From assembly GCA_900642245.1 (NCBI GenBank), contig CAAAJI010000579.1:29809-44641 (forward strand): a stretch of DNA of 14,833 nucleotides, read 5' to 3'. The stretch comes from Fragilaria radians. Its lineage: Eukaryota > Bacillariophyta > Fragilariophyceae > Fragilariales > Fragilariaceae. Below the pieces are notes generated by a model. It was not told the DNA's origin. It saw nothing but the letters and a program-made list of their open reading frames with translations, and did not search any database. Position 1 is the stretch's first letter. Each line of letters opens with the position of its first letter. Below, piece by piece: positions 1 through 8,694 of this stretch. The translations under genes were made by a program, and so were the position numbers.

Positions 1-849
1 GGTTTCCACTGCCACTGTTATTTTCTAACTTTGATTGATATGAGGCGTTAATACTTTTATTCAGAATTAAGATTCAATTTTAGTGAAACTTGAGTAGAAT
101 TCATTTGTGTTAACAATCTACCAATGTAAGCATTCTATGCTTACATCTGTTTTTCAAATATCCGATAATCCGATTGTCCAATTTTACCATCAGGAACATG
201 ATACACAATCTAGGATGGTGTATTGTTTACCACATGCTTTTTATTCTTGTTTTTTCCTATTGTACTTCTTGATGATGATATTCTGAAGAGTTTGATTGTG
301 AGCTGAGATTAATGCTATAATTTCTGTTCGTTAGTGATCTTTTGATAGCATTAACAACTATCTTGACTGTTTCGGTTATGACCAATTTTATGTTAACTAT
401 CATCTAAGAAGTAATGTCTGCCAAGAATAACACCTTGGATGTTAAAAATAATTGTATGGACGTGATTTGGTTAGAGTTGGAGATCAATTTGGTGACTGGC
501 TATAGCAGAAGGTTGTTGCATTGTGCAGTCCTGGAAATTGAGAAGTTCTTATCTTCTTTCCTTGTTCCAGAGTTATCTTTTGAATACGTGTCAACGATGA
601 AATCACAATTTTTGCAAAAATTAATTCTAATTCATTCCCGAACTAGTCATAGAAAAATTATTATCATTCATCTTCATTGCCTTCTAAGGCCACACAATTG
701 AAATGAGTGGATATGATTCAAAACGCTTGCAACTAGGAATTTGATAAACCCAGTCTTTGTAGCTTCACTGATCTTTGTTGTTCCCATAAGCTCCACCTTG
801 AGTTCTCTTTAGCATTTCACAGAAAGCTCCACCCATTACTTAATTATAT
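1..849. other. AT-rich region without a recognisable gene
   Basis: Both strands are broken by frequent stops. The longest ATG-initiated frame (414-701, +, 95 codons) has low-complexity composition, no motif I recognise and no supporting splice structure, so I do not call it a gene. The Copia-like reading found at 850-1740 on the minus strand would continue into this stretch with its integrase and reverse transcriptase, but I could not recognise those domains here. They are deleted or too decayed to read by eye. Confidence 0.5.
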
Positions 850-1740
850 ATTATTCAGGAAGGTGTGATTGCAATGATCACAAAACTCCTTTGGTATTCA
901 AACAATAATCAAACCATAGTACCACCTCTCCTTTGTCAGCTTGATGCACACTCCATCATGTACAATTGTGATCCATTTTCGCCAAGGCCTTGTTAAAACT
1001 GATTACATTAATTTAAAGATTAGGCATAAAGTTTGCAATTTCTGACACAATATCAATTTCATCTCCACCATGCTGCTGAACACAATACCTCAAATTTCCA
1101 ACCTATTCAGCCTATATTGTAGTTCCGTTGATACTTTCTGAGATTGAAATGTCATCCAATAATTTGCCGTTATCATATCGATGCTGATATGATGCAATGA
1201 TGTCATGTATCCAAATTTTCTTGGAAGTTTCCTTTGAGTCTGATGCATTTGCTACCACATCTTTCATTGCATTCACCATATTTCTACTTGAATCATTGTT
1301 TCCTTGTATCTAATTCATTTTCAATTAATTAAAAATAATTGGCTACCACACGACTACTTGACTTTCATAATCTTCCTGAATATACTACTTTGCCTTATAA
1401 TCTACAGCCTTGTGTCCTAACTTTTCAGAATTCCTGCATTGACTCTTTAGTTCTGATGAAATCAATGTCTTGTCTTCAATCCAACAATTTTCTTTATCTT
1501 CACCTTGACTCATTGTCGATCTCTTGAACCGTTTACTCAATCCTTCATGAAAGTTGTAGCTTCTTCATGCTCAAAGACTTTCCTTGCTTCCCAACTGTTT
1601 TTCCATAAAGATCATCTGCAAAATGTAGTCACTTGTCAAGCATTGGGAATCAGTCATAAAGAAACTCATCAGTTTTACCATCATACTGAAGGAATGTTAA
1701 GTGATCTAAAACAAATGCAAAATAGAGGGATATGTTAATA
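850..1740 (-). mobile_element. Decayed Ty1/Copia-like retrotransposon fragment (gag knuckle and protease)
   Basis: Seen: read on the minus strand, 1438-1388 gives CRNSEKLGHKAVDYKAK, which matches the spacing of a gag CCHC zinc knuckle with the second and last Cys replaced by Ser and Tyr. Further along the same strand, a frame running from about 1300 to 985 and interrupted by three stops gives IWIHDIIAS at about 1216-1190 and then VGNLRYCVQQHGGDEIDI followed by MPNL and NKAL. That order resembles the Copia aspartic protease region (W-x-x-D-T/S-G-A-S, then the E-K-V-G-x-L-R and P-x-L-x-x-N-x-x-S-x-x-K-A-L blocks). The following 960-850 stretch keeps a KLTK...VVLWFDY-like reading, but only by switching frames. 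The catalytic D-T-G is lost. No LTR was recognised. The fragment is a relic, not a working element. Confidence 0.5.
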
Positions 1741-1775
1741 TCAAAACCAAATATTCTGTGGGATTCAACCAAGAA

Positions 1776-3317
1776 ATGAAGAGCCTCCAAAGTCGAAAGG
1801 ATATCGATAGCACCAGCCATAACAGTAGTACCCAACAATCCTTCTCCTTGACAAGTTCCTATGTTGAAGAAGATGGTATTTTGTATCAAACAGGGTTTGG
1901 GAATTCGTTTGAATCCGAGGTGATTCCGTATGCATTGCCACGAGGTCGGAACAATCCTCGTCAAGTACCATATCAATTGTATGCGGAACAAATTAGTGGA
2001 ACTGCCTTTACGTTACCCCGTGCAACGAATCGTCGTACATGGTTGTATCGAATTCAACCCAGTGTTGTGGGGACGTCACAATCATTTGTTCCAGTAGTAG
2101 TCAAGGATACAACCTCCTCTAGTAATCAACAGCAACAAGCACCACAATTTCCCGAAAATTTAGACACTCAGGATCGTATGGTTGATCCTAATCCCTTACG
2201 TTGGAAACCTTTTCCATTTTGTGAATCTGGTAGTGGTAAATCATTTTTGGATGGTCTTCAAATGATGATGTCAAGTGGGACACCTCAAACTAAATTTGGG
2301 ATTGCTATTTACTTCTATAGTTTCGATCGAGACATGATAGATGAACACATGTACAATTCGGATGGAGATTTTCTTATTATGCCTCAATATGGATCACTTC
2401 GAATTGATACAGAATTGGGACGAATGTTGGTACATCCCCATGAACTATGTGTCCTCCCCCGAGGCATTGTATTTTCTGTTCACAAACAGCATACAGATGA
2501 CCCGCCCACACGTGGTTATCTCCTTGAAACCTATTCGGGTCAACACTTTCAACTTCCTGAATTGGGACCGCTTGGATCCAATGGTTTGGCCAATGCCCGG
2601 GATTGGTATCATCCCACTGCATGGTGCAAACATTTTGATCCACAACAACAGCAACACTCTACACAACCAGTCCAAAACATTTATACCAAGATGGGATCTC
2701 GTCTATTCGTTCGGACGTCGTCCTTTTCTCCTTACAATGTTATTGCGTGGCATGGGACGTACGTTCCGTTCAAATACAATTTGAAACGATTTTGTGCGGT
2801 CAATTCTGTTACCTACGATCATTTGGATCCTAGCATATATACCGTCCTCACTTGTCCGACAAGTACTCCTGGAGAAGCTTTGGTAGACATTGTCGTCTTT
2901 CCTCATCGGATATTGGCAACAGATTCGAATACACTACGTCCACCCTGGTTCCATCGGAATATCATGTCTGAATTTATGGGCCTCATCTCTGGGGCTTACG
3001 ATGCCAAACAAGGATTTGAACCTGGTGGAGCATCGCTACATCCTTGTATGACACCTCATGGACCCGATACTGTATCCTACAAGGCAGCCATTGCCGATCC
3101 CTGTCATCAACCAGTCCGATTTGAAGGGGGGATGGCATTCCTTTGGGAAACGACTTGTCAGTTGGAACTTTCACCCTACGCGCGGTCTACCTGTCAGCAT
3201 CGGGATGTCACCTATGCCACATGCTGGTCTGGATTGAATGCCACATTTGATGGTTGGTCCTTGATGAAACAGGCTAAGGAATTACGAGAAGATGCCGACA
3301 AGGAAATATCATCATGA
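1776..3317 (+). CDS. HGD: Homogentisate 1,2-dioxygenase
   Basis: Non-haem Fe(II) dioxygenase that opens the ring of homogentisate to maleylacetoacetate in tyrosine and phenylalanine breakdown. The protein is 513 residues; the family is usually about 430-450, the excess being a Ser-rich N-terminal extension of about 35 residues and Gln-rich insertions near residues 117-124 and 289-297. The conserved part begins at about residue 37 with YQTGFGNSF, followed by LYAEQISGTAF and RATNRRTWLYRI. The three iron ligands known from the human enzyme are all present: His393 and Glu399 in HRNIMSEFMG, and His428 in MTPHGPD. The start is the first ATG after an in-frame TAA at 1707-1709; a GTG at 1758 is in frame but is not a likely eukaryotic start. 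It is a single uninterrupted exon. No clear targeting peptide or peroxisomal C-terminal signal (ends EISS) is visible, so a cytosolic enzyme is the simplest reading. Its upstream side abuts a retrotransposon relic. Confidence 0.95.
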   Translation: MKSLQSRKDIDSTSHNSSTQQSFSLTSSYVEEDGILYQTGFGNSFESEVIPYALPRGRNNPRQVPYQLYAEQISGTAFTLPRATNRRTWLYRIQPSVVGTSQSFVPVVVKDTTSSSNQQQQAPQFPENLDTQDRMVDPNPLRWKPFPFCESGSGKSFLDGLQMMMSSGTPQTKFGIAIYFYSFDRDMIDEHMYNSDGDFLIMPQYGSLRIDTELGRMLVHPHELCVLPRGIVFSVHKQHTDDPPTRGYLLETYSGQHFQLPELGPLGSNGLANARDWYHPTAWCKHFDPQQQQHSTQPVQNIYTKMGSRLFVRTSSFSPYNVIAWHGTYVPFKYNLKRFCAVNSVTYDHLDPSIYTVLTCPTSTPGEALVDIVVFPHRILATDSNTLRPPWFHRNIMSEFMGLISGAYDAKQGFEPGGASLHPCMTPHGPDTVSYKAAIADPCHQPVRFEGGMAFLWETTCQLELSPYARSTCQHRDVTYATCWSGLNATFDGWSLMKQAKELREDADKEISS

Positions 3318-4171
3318 CATAGCATCAGTTGAAGTGATCAGAATCAATGAGTTACAAAAAAGCATAGCTATCCGTCCAAGAACTCTGCAGCAAAACTGCT
3401 CCTTTTACCTATTTCCTAAGCACGGTAATTTCCTTTTTACATCTCACACATTCGCATTTGAATAAATCTTGAATAATATTTAATCATTCCATTAAGAGAC
3501 CGAATATCACTCAATCTCCTTTAGTGAAATAATTCATCACAGTCAAAATACCATACCTTGTCCGTAAGTGGAGCTTGAGGAGTAGTAACTTCAATAACGA
3601 ATTGATAGGAAACAATTCTATTTTTGAGTCGAAGAAATCTATGCAAGGCAAAAACCTTGATCATTATTAAATTTGATAGGTAATGAATTTGAATTGATAT
3701 TGAATTTTTAGAAATGGTAGTAAACTTATCAAATACTACAAAATGAAAAAATATTTGTGAGAGAATATTGTGAAGCAAAGGTGGATCACACAAAAAAATA
3801 TGGTTCTTTACTGATTCCTTCCTAATTAAGTTAGACAAATGCTTTGTATTGTCAAAGAGTCAAAAATAGGAAGAAAAGAGCTTGGAAATGCTCCTACAAT
3901 CACAACGAAAGGAAACCCTGAATTCGGATTATTATAAACACGATAGCATCTTGATGAATTAAAATGAAAGTAACACATGAGGACAAGGACTCACGACTCG
4001 ATAATTCTAAGTTGTTACAGAAAGTAATGCAGTACCGTTTGAAATAAAATTTGAATCCAAACTTCCTTCCGACATTGCAGGGAGGAACCAACATCCTTTC
4101 CCTCACTCTCGATTCTTCTTGAGTTCAACATATGGATTGAATTGAATTCATTTATCCTTACTTGACTTGCT
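3318..4171. other. Spacer between HGD and RAD52 genes
   Basis: About 850 bp, AT-rich, holding the 3' untranslated region of HGD and presumably the RAD52 promoter. I see no confident gene. On the minus strand 3838-3521 is open for 105 codons (ATG start), and its second half has a more protein-like composition (VIEVTTPQAPLTDK) with a GTATGG donor-like sequence right after it. I could not assign a family. A pyrimidine-rich stretch (4095-4117) precedes the RAD52 start. Confidence 0.5.
3461..3466 (+). promoter_or_regulatory. Possible polyadenylation signal of HGD (AATAAA)
   Basis: A canonical AATAAA lies 144 nt after the HGD stop codon on the same strand, in AT-rich sequence. The hexamer is expected by chance in such sequence, so this is a position-based inference only. 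Confidence 0.3.
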
Positions 4172-5569
4172 ATGTATCCAGAAAGCTATGTGGAAGATTT
4201 TGTCAAACAATCCTACATTCCTCCAGGAACATCATCACCCATGAAATCTCCGTCCATTCCCCGGCGAGTACCCGTAGAATGGGTTCGAAATCATGATGGT
4301 ACTGTTCTTTTGGATCATCGTGGAAATCCATTATCTGTCGATCGCTTGTTAGCAACAAAGCCTCTTCGACAGGAGTTGTCGTCTCGTCCAGGTCCTGGAA
4401 ATCGGAAACTTACGTACCTATCTGGAGAGGGCGTCACTCGGACACTTAATGAAGTATTTGGTTACGATGGTTGGAATTTAGAAATCAAGGGGACGAATCG
4501 TGAACAATGTGAAAAGGATGAGAAGAGTCGTTATCATGTCGCCTACACAGCCACAGTACGATTAACGCATCGCAAATCAGGAGCCTATAAAGAAGATTGT
4601 GGTGCTGGAGATGCCATTGATCGGTCCATGGGAACAGCCATTGCCCATGCACTTAAGGCAAGTATCACGGATGCTCTTAAGCGCTGTGCACGACACTTTG
4701 GTGATAAGTTGGGAAATTCACTTTATCAGGGGACATTCACTATCCAAAAAGCCCCCACAACATTGGAACAAGCGTTAGAAATGTATGCGACAGAGCGCGC
4801 CAATTCGAAATTTGGAGTTCCGACCAACCCTGAACATGACTGTGAAGAATCAGATTCTAAAACAATATCACCAAAGGGAAAATCAAGTAACGTTCCAATG
4901 AAATTAGAACAAGTTCAGGGAAATAATCATCATGAATCTCGACTAATGGATGTCACCTCTTCTTCATTATCATCATCCATGCCGCCTCCTCCTATCACAC
5001 CATTGTCCGCGAATAATAGTTTCCCGAAAAGTAATTCTCACAGCTCCATGAAAGTTACCATTCTCCCCTCATCTAATTCGACAATTTTAGAAGGACCACA
5101 GCGGCACCCGCTTCCGAATCAATCCTTGAAATCCTCCGCACCAATATCAACTTCGGGCTCTTCGTCCATAGAAACGTTTCAGACTCCGATGCAATCTCAT
5201 CCACCAAAAATAGTATCATCCTTTCAGCCGACTCCTCTAGGAGGTTTACATCCTGCAGTACCGCACATGATTACTCCGACAATTACGGTGCCGCCACCTC
5301 CAACGCCAAGTGAGCGACTCCAGGGTAGCAAGCTGTTTGGGCAAAGTCAACCACTCATGGATACAGCAATTGGATTAGGAGGGGGGCGAATAATGGAATC
5401 TAAATCCAGTTCTACCAACCAGGAACAGGATTTACGTCCTGCCACAGCAAATGGAAAACCTGTATCCCTCTGTCCTAGTGTTGGTCCGTTTGCGAATAGG
5501 AAACGAGGAAACGATGCTAATTTGGAGGAATCGTTGAAACGATGCAAGGTGGATAATCCGTACCTCTAG
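4172..5569 (+). CDS. RAD52: RAD52-family DNA strand-annealing protein
   Basis: Recombination mediator of the Rad52/Rad22 family; it binds single-stranded DNA, anneals complementary strands and acts in double-strand-break repair in the nucleus. The protein is 465 residues. The annealing core is at about residues 60-186. SSRPGPGNRKLTYL is followed by NEVFGYDGWN (93-102), then EDCGAGDAIDRSMGTAIAHA and SITDALKRCARHFGDKLGN. K170, R171 and R174 align by motif with the DNA-binding Lys152, Arg153 and Arg156 of human RAD52. Residues 215-440 are Ser/Pro-rich and low in complexity, so probably disordered. The C-terminus (443-459, RKR...KRCK with a 10-residue spacer) fits a bipartite nuclear localisation signal. 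The start is fixed by an in-frame TGA at 4163-4165. There is no intron. The tail, where RAD51 and RPA bind in fungi and animals, shows no motif I can match. The gene ends tail-to-tail with the ankyrin gene. Confidence 0.92.
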   Translation: MYPESYVEDFVKQSYIPPGTSSPMKSPSIPRRVPVEWVRNHDGTVLLDHRGNPLSVDRLLATKPLRQELSSRPGPGNRKLTYLSGEGVTRTLNEVFGYDGWNLEIKGTNREQCEKDEKSRYHVAYTATVRLTHRKSGAYKEDCGAGDAIDRSMGTAIAHALKASITDALKRCARHFGDKLGNSLYQGTFTIQKAPTTLEQALEMYATERANSKFGVPTNPEHDCEESDSKTISPKGKSSNVPMKLEQVQGNNHHESRLMDVTSSSLSSSMPPPPITPLSANNSFPKSNSHSSMKVTILPSSNSTILEGPQRHPLPNQSLKSSAPISTSGSSSIETFQTPMQSHPPKIVSSFQPTPLGGLHPAVPHMITPTITVPPPPTPSERLQGSKLFGQSQPLMDTAIGLGGGRIMESKSSSTNQEQDLRPATANGKPVSLCPSVGPFANRKRGNDANLEESLKRCKVDNPYL

Positions 5570-5744
5570 GCTATAAAATAGTGTGATATCATTCCTAAGT
5601 CTCCAAGTGCTAACTATTCACTCCTAGATTGTGTGATTCAATAATTCTAACTATTGCAACAAATACTAATTTGTTTGTGAAAATAATTTTTCTATACATT
5701 TGAAAAGTATTTGACAAAATAGAGCTGATCCCCCTGGCGCTCAT
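5570..5744. other. Short convergent 3' spacer
   Basis: Only 175 bp separate the RAD52 stop (+) from the stop of the ankyrin-like gene (-), so both 3' untranslated regions must fit here and their transcripts may overlap. It contains a small perfect inverted repeat at 5659-5674 (ACAAAT, 4-nt loop, ATTTGT). No clear AATAAA is visible on either strand. Confidence 0.45.
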
Positions 5745-7649
5745 TCATGATGTGGAAGTTGTCATTATTCGAACCTGATCCGGCTGAACGGCACCCGATG
5801 AAATTTGCATTGCCAGGGTGGGTGAAACAGCAAACAGAGGATCAGCAACGTTGGCTCGTGGATACATTCTTTGGGCGACTGAGGATTCCATTCCAATAGG
5901 CAAGAGTTGATCCTTGTTGTCCATCAAGAAATCTTTCCATTCGGCCCATTGACTAGAACGGACATATTCGAGCGGACATCGTCCATGCTTGTCTTCCATG
6001 AGAGCTTGTGTCCAATCACGACGAAGGATGGTTTGCGCCATATCTGCCGAAAAATTGGGTGCCCAAGCTAAATGGTGAAGGACTGTCCGACCAAAGGAAT
6101 CACAAACTTGCAAGTCACATCCGTGATCGATAAAGACTTGAAAGACGGCATTGTCCGCACGCTTACAAATAAGGCTGAGGAGGGCATCTCCAAAGGAGTT
6201 GCAGGGATTGGGACTCAAACCGCAGCTCAAAAGAGCAGACAACGTTTGCGTATCACTTTCATTGACGGCTTGAAGTATACGAGTTCCAAAGGATGCTAAT
6301 TGAAGCGGTGTAGGCTCTGCATAATATCCGCTTTCTTGTGTTGGAATACGGTCCAAAGAAACTTTACGCTCGCGAAGAATCGTGAGGAGGAATTCATGTG
6401 GTGATAACGAAACCTCTTGAGTTGCAGACTTATTCTTTTTCTTTTCCAACTTTCCACAGGTTGCTTTATGAACAGTTGCTTTAGAAGTCTTTGTTGATTT
6501 CGATACAGGACTTCTGGCTAAGGTCTTATCTTTCGACAACTTTGAAGGTGGAGGTGGAGTAGACGACGACAGAATCGGAGTCACCACCAAAGCAGATGCA
6601 TCGCTTTGGTTAGTCTCAGTTTTGGATGATACACAAGTTGACTTCCAGGATGGAAGTTCGGGGAAAAGAGTATTATTGTCGTAAGGCTGTTGATGTGCTG
6701 AATAATGACTACAATTCGATTCCTCGTCATAGTTTTGAGATATTGGTTTTGGTTTTTGTTCGCTGTTATTTTCTAGCAAGCTGCTCATGTAATCGGAGGA
6801 TGACGGAATAACGTGCTGGAGACCATTTCCAGCAGGTGCCAGTGAAGGACCCTCCAAATTGTCTTTGATTATACTCACGCATTGCTCTAGCTGCTGCTTA
6901 GGAATTTCTTCATATTGAGAAGCTTTAGGATTTTGTGATGTGCTCACGAGAGGCAAGAGCACACCGTCACTTGTTACAGATTGCATTGGGACATTGTTTG
7001 TTTGAAATCCCGCTGACATGTTCAAAATATCTTTTCCACATGATTTTTTATCAATCTCAGAATTAGATGACTGTTGAGATTTCAATACGTCATATTGGAA
7101 AAAGGATGAAATCGAAGAAGGAATTGCCTTTTGAGCGATGTAGGAGTTGATAGGAAACGGGTTATTCGGTTGCATATTATGGCAATCATTTACGTAGGTG
7201 AGTCCGTTTGGAATGGACGGAAAGTTTTGACTGTTCTTTGATAAGTCCTGGATAGTCTGAGAGAATTGATGTTGCATAAATTGCGTTGGCAGCATCATTC
7301 GATGAGGATCATATTGAAATTGATTTAGAAACTGTTGCTGCTGTAATTGATGATGTGTTTGTTGCTGCTGTAGTTGCTGATTTTGTTGTTGTTGTTGCAT
7401 TTGATGTTGTGTTTGCTGATGCTGTAGTTGCTGCTGTAGTTGCTGCTGCTGGTGCTGTTGTTGTTGTTGCTGCTGCAAAAACAGAGTCTGCAATGCTTCT
7501 GTACTCATTACCGAATTTACAGGATACGACTGTACATAGGCACCATGATTAGGATTGGACGCTACCGCATTCATCATGCTGCTTGGATTGATAAAGAAAG
7601 TTTGCATTGGAAGTTGACAGTCTCGGGAAGATTCGTTAGTCATTTTCAT
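5745..7649 (-). CDS. Gln-rich protein with C-terminal ankyrin-like repeats
   Basis: 634 residues, single exon. The specific function is unknown. The first third is strongly Gln-rich: residues 59-106 contain 35 Gln with interspersed His and Leu, and this continues as an Asn/Gln/Ser-rich region to about 330. A basic stretch follows (372-407, including KLEKKKNK), a possible nuclear localisation signal. The folded part begins at about 414 (VSLSPHEFLL), passes through GYYAEPTPLQLASFGTRILQAV, and contains four degenerate ankyrin-like units at about 447-480, 485-515, 518-551 and 554-584. The most typical pieces are LLSCGLSPNPCNSFGDALL, FIDHGCDLQVCDSFGRTVLHH and KHGRCPLEYV. From memory, this C-terminal block (Y-Y...P-T-P-L-Q, G-L-S-P-N-P-C-N-x-F-G, D-H-G-C-x-L-Q-V) recurs in a multigene family of diatoms; I did not verify that. 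Two ATGs (codons 1 and 3) compete as start. The composition suggests a nuclear, condensate-prone regulator, which is inference only. Confidence 0.85.
   Translation of the reverse strand: MKMTNESSRDCQLPMQTFFINPSSMMNAVASNPNHGAYVQSYPVNSVMSTEALQTLFLQQQQQQQHQQQQLQQQLQHQQTQHQMQQQQQNQQLQQQQTHHQLQQQQFLNQFQYDPHRMMLPTQFMQHQFSQTIQDLSKNSQNFPSIPNGLTYVNDCHNMQPNNPFPINSYIAQKAIPSSISSFFQYDVLKSQQSSNSEIDKKSCGKDILNMSAGFQTNNVPMQSVTSDGVLLPLVSTSQNPKASQYEEIPKQQLEQCVSIIKDNLEGPSLAPAGNGLQHVIPSSSDYMSSLLENNSEQKPKPISQNYDEESNCSHYSAHQQPYDNNTLFPELPSWKSTCVSSKTETNQSDASALVVTPILSSSTPPPPSKLSKDKTLARSPVSKSTKTSKATVHKATCGKLEKKKNKSATQEVSLSPHEFLLTILRERKVSLDRIPTQESGYYAEPTPLQLASFGTRILQAVNESDTQTLSALLSCGLSPNPCNSFGDALLSLICKRADNAVFQVFIDHGCDLQVCDSFGRTVLHHLAWAPNFSADMAQTILRRDWTQALMEDKHGRCPLEYVRSSQWAEWKDFLMDNKDQLLPIGMESSVAQRMYPRANVADPLFAVSPTLAMQISSGAVQPDQVRIMTTSTS
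7332..7475 (-). repeat. CAG/CAA trinucleotide tract encoding polyglutamine
   Basis: The tract encodes residues 59-106 of the ankyrin-like protein. CAG and CAA codons alternate irregularly with CAT, CTA/TTA and other codons, and the longest pure Gln run is seven residues. The mixed codons suggest an old or constrained repeat rather than a recent slippage expansion. Length polymorphism between alleles is likely. Confidence 0.85.
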
Positions 7650-8694
7650 CCATCAATTCAATTGTGGAAATTTACCGTTTCATTCACGGCTGCTAGTTTC
7701 CTGATGGATTTTTGTCACCCTTCTGTGCAAGCTGGAGATGCAGATTTTTCTTGTATCCTGATTTTTTAGCTCGTTAAGTAGTTCGAAAGAATGCGCATTC
7801 TTTTGATTCTTCGTCAGCGAAAAGGTCTTTCAAAAGAAAGTCATTCTGGCATTCATTGATAAATTATTCCTACCATAGTCGCATCGAACAGAAGGGTTCT
7901 TATTGATTCAGATTTCACGATTACAAAAGAATTTCTCAAAATTAATTTAAATAGTAGATTTAACTCATTCGAATTCGAGGGTTTTTCTCCGAATGGAGAG
8001 GTAACCCGATACATTGTATGACTTACCAAATTCTCCATAGAACCCAGAATCTTCATGAATAAGAATGTTTAAATAATCTTTGCAATAATTTTGAAATGAA
8101 GAAAGTCCCTACAGGTGTCAGCTTTTCGCTCTATCATGACTGTTTGGTCAACGCAATCAATCTATAGGCTTTCTTTTCCCATTTGATAGTTTTGAAAACT
8201 AACTGTTGCATTACCTTGACAAGCATCGACCAAAAACAAATCACCATTTGCTACGTAACCACTTTGAGATCAGAAAATATTCATGGAATAGAACATGTTT
8301 AGTAATCTCAATCACTCTGGTACATTTCAATAATCATGGTTATGATGTGCTGCTTTGCTCAGTGTTAACGTTATTATAGTTTTTCTAGATGAAGACTGGT
8401 AAAATTAAACCTGCTGGATAAGGTTACAAGCCCATGCATGTATGGAGTGGATAGTACAGAGGTTTACCTTACTTCCCAATTGTATGGTTCACCTCAATGA
8501 AATAGAATTGAAATCTATTCAGTCACGGGTAAAGCGCACACTTTTCAGTATTACATTTTTTTCCCCTAGTATTGATTTAGATTAATGGATTAAAATTCTA
8601 GACCGTGCCAACTATATGTAGCGTATCTCGTCTCGGCGGTTTAGAAGTAGTTTGAATAAAGATACTGATTTTGATACGAGAATTGATGGAAAAC
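7650..8694. other. Spacer between the ankyrin-like gene and the aureochrome gene
   Basis: About 1 kb holding the promoter side of the ankyrin-like gene (7650 upward) and the 3' side of the aureochrome gene (8694 downward). Apart from a broken protease-like reading at 8088-8269 on the minus strand, described separately, I find no coding frame I can support. No tRNA-like structure was seen. Confidence 0.5.
8088..8269 (-). pseudogene. Fragment resembling a caspase-like (C14) peptidase
   Basis: Seen: on the minus strand, 8269-8165 is open and reads SQSGYVANGDLFLVDACQGN and on to a TAG at 8164-8162. The same frame resumes after the stop with CVDQTVMIERKADTCRDFLHFK (to about 8090). Known: C14 peptidases (caspases, metacaspases) carry a catalytic Cys in a hydrophobic strand followed by D/Q-A-C-R/Q-G, and later an A-D-F-L-x-x-x-S-T segment in the small subunit. 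Inference: the two blocks, in that order and about 40 codons apart, look like the end of the large subunit and the start of the small subunit of a decayed gene. The His of the catalytic dyad was not found and the frame upstream has several stops. A chance resemblance is possible given the short length. Confidence 0.35.

Noticed and set aside
414..701. 95-codon ATG frame on the plus strand
   Set aside because: Composition is that of AT-rich random sequence, with no motif or splice context, next to transposon debris.
1758..1775. Six-codon extension of HGD from a GTG
   Set aside because: GTG is not a usual eukaryotic start; the first in-frame ATG after the upstream stop is at 1776 and lies well before the conserved region.
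1650..1991. 113-codon minus-strand frame overlapping the HGD 5' end
   Set aside because: It is mainly antisense to HGD coding sequence; only its end overlaps the Copia-like relic reading, and it has no coherent family match.
2341..2784. 147-codon plus-strand frame inside HGD
   Set aside because: Out-of-frame shadow of the well-supported HGD coding sequence.
7286..7769. Plus-strand frames rich in Val/Ala or Leu opposite the Gln tract
   Set aside because: They arise from reading the complement of CAG/CAA repeats and have no independent support.
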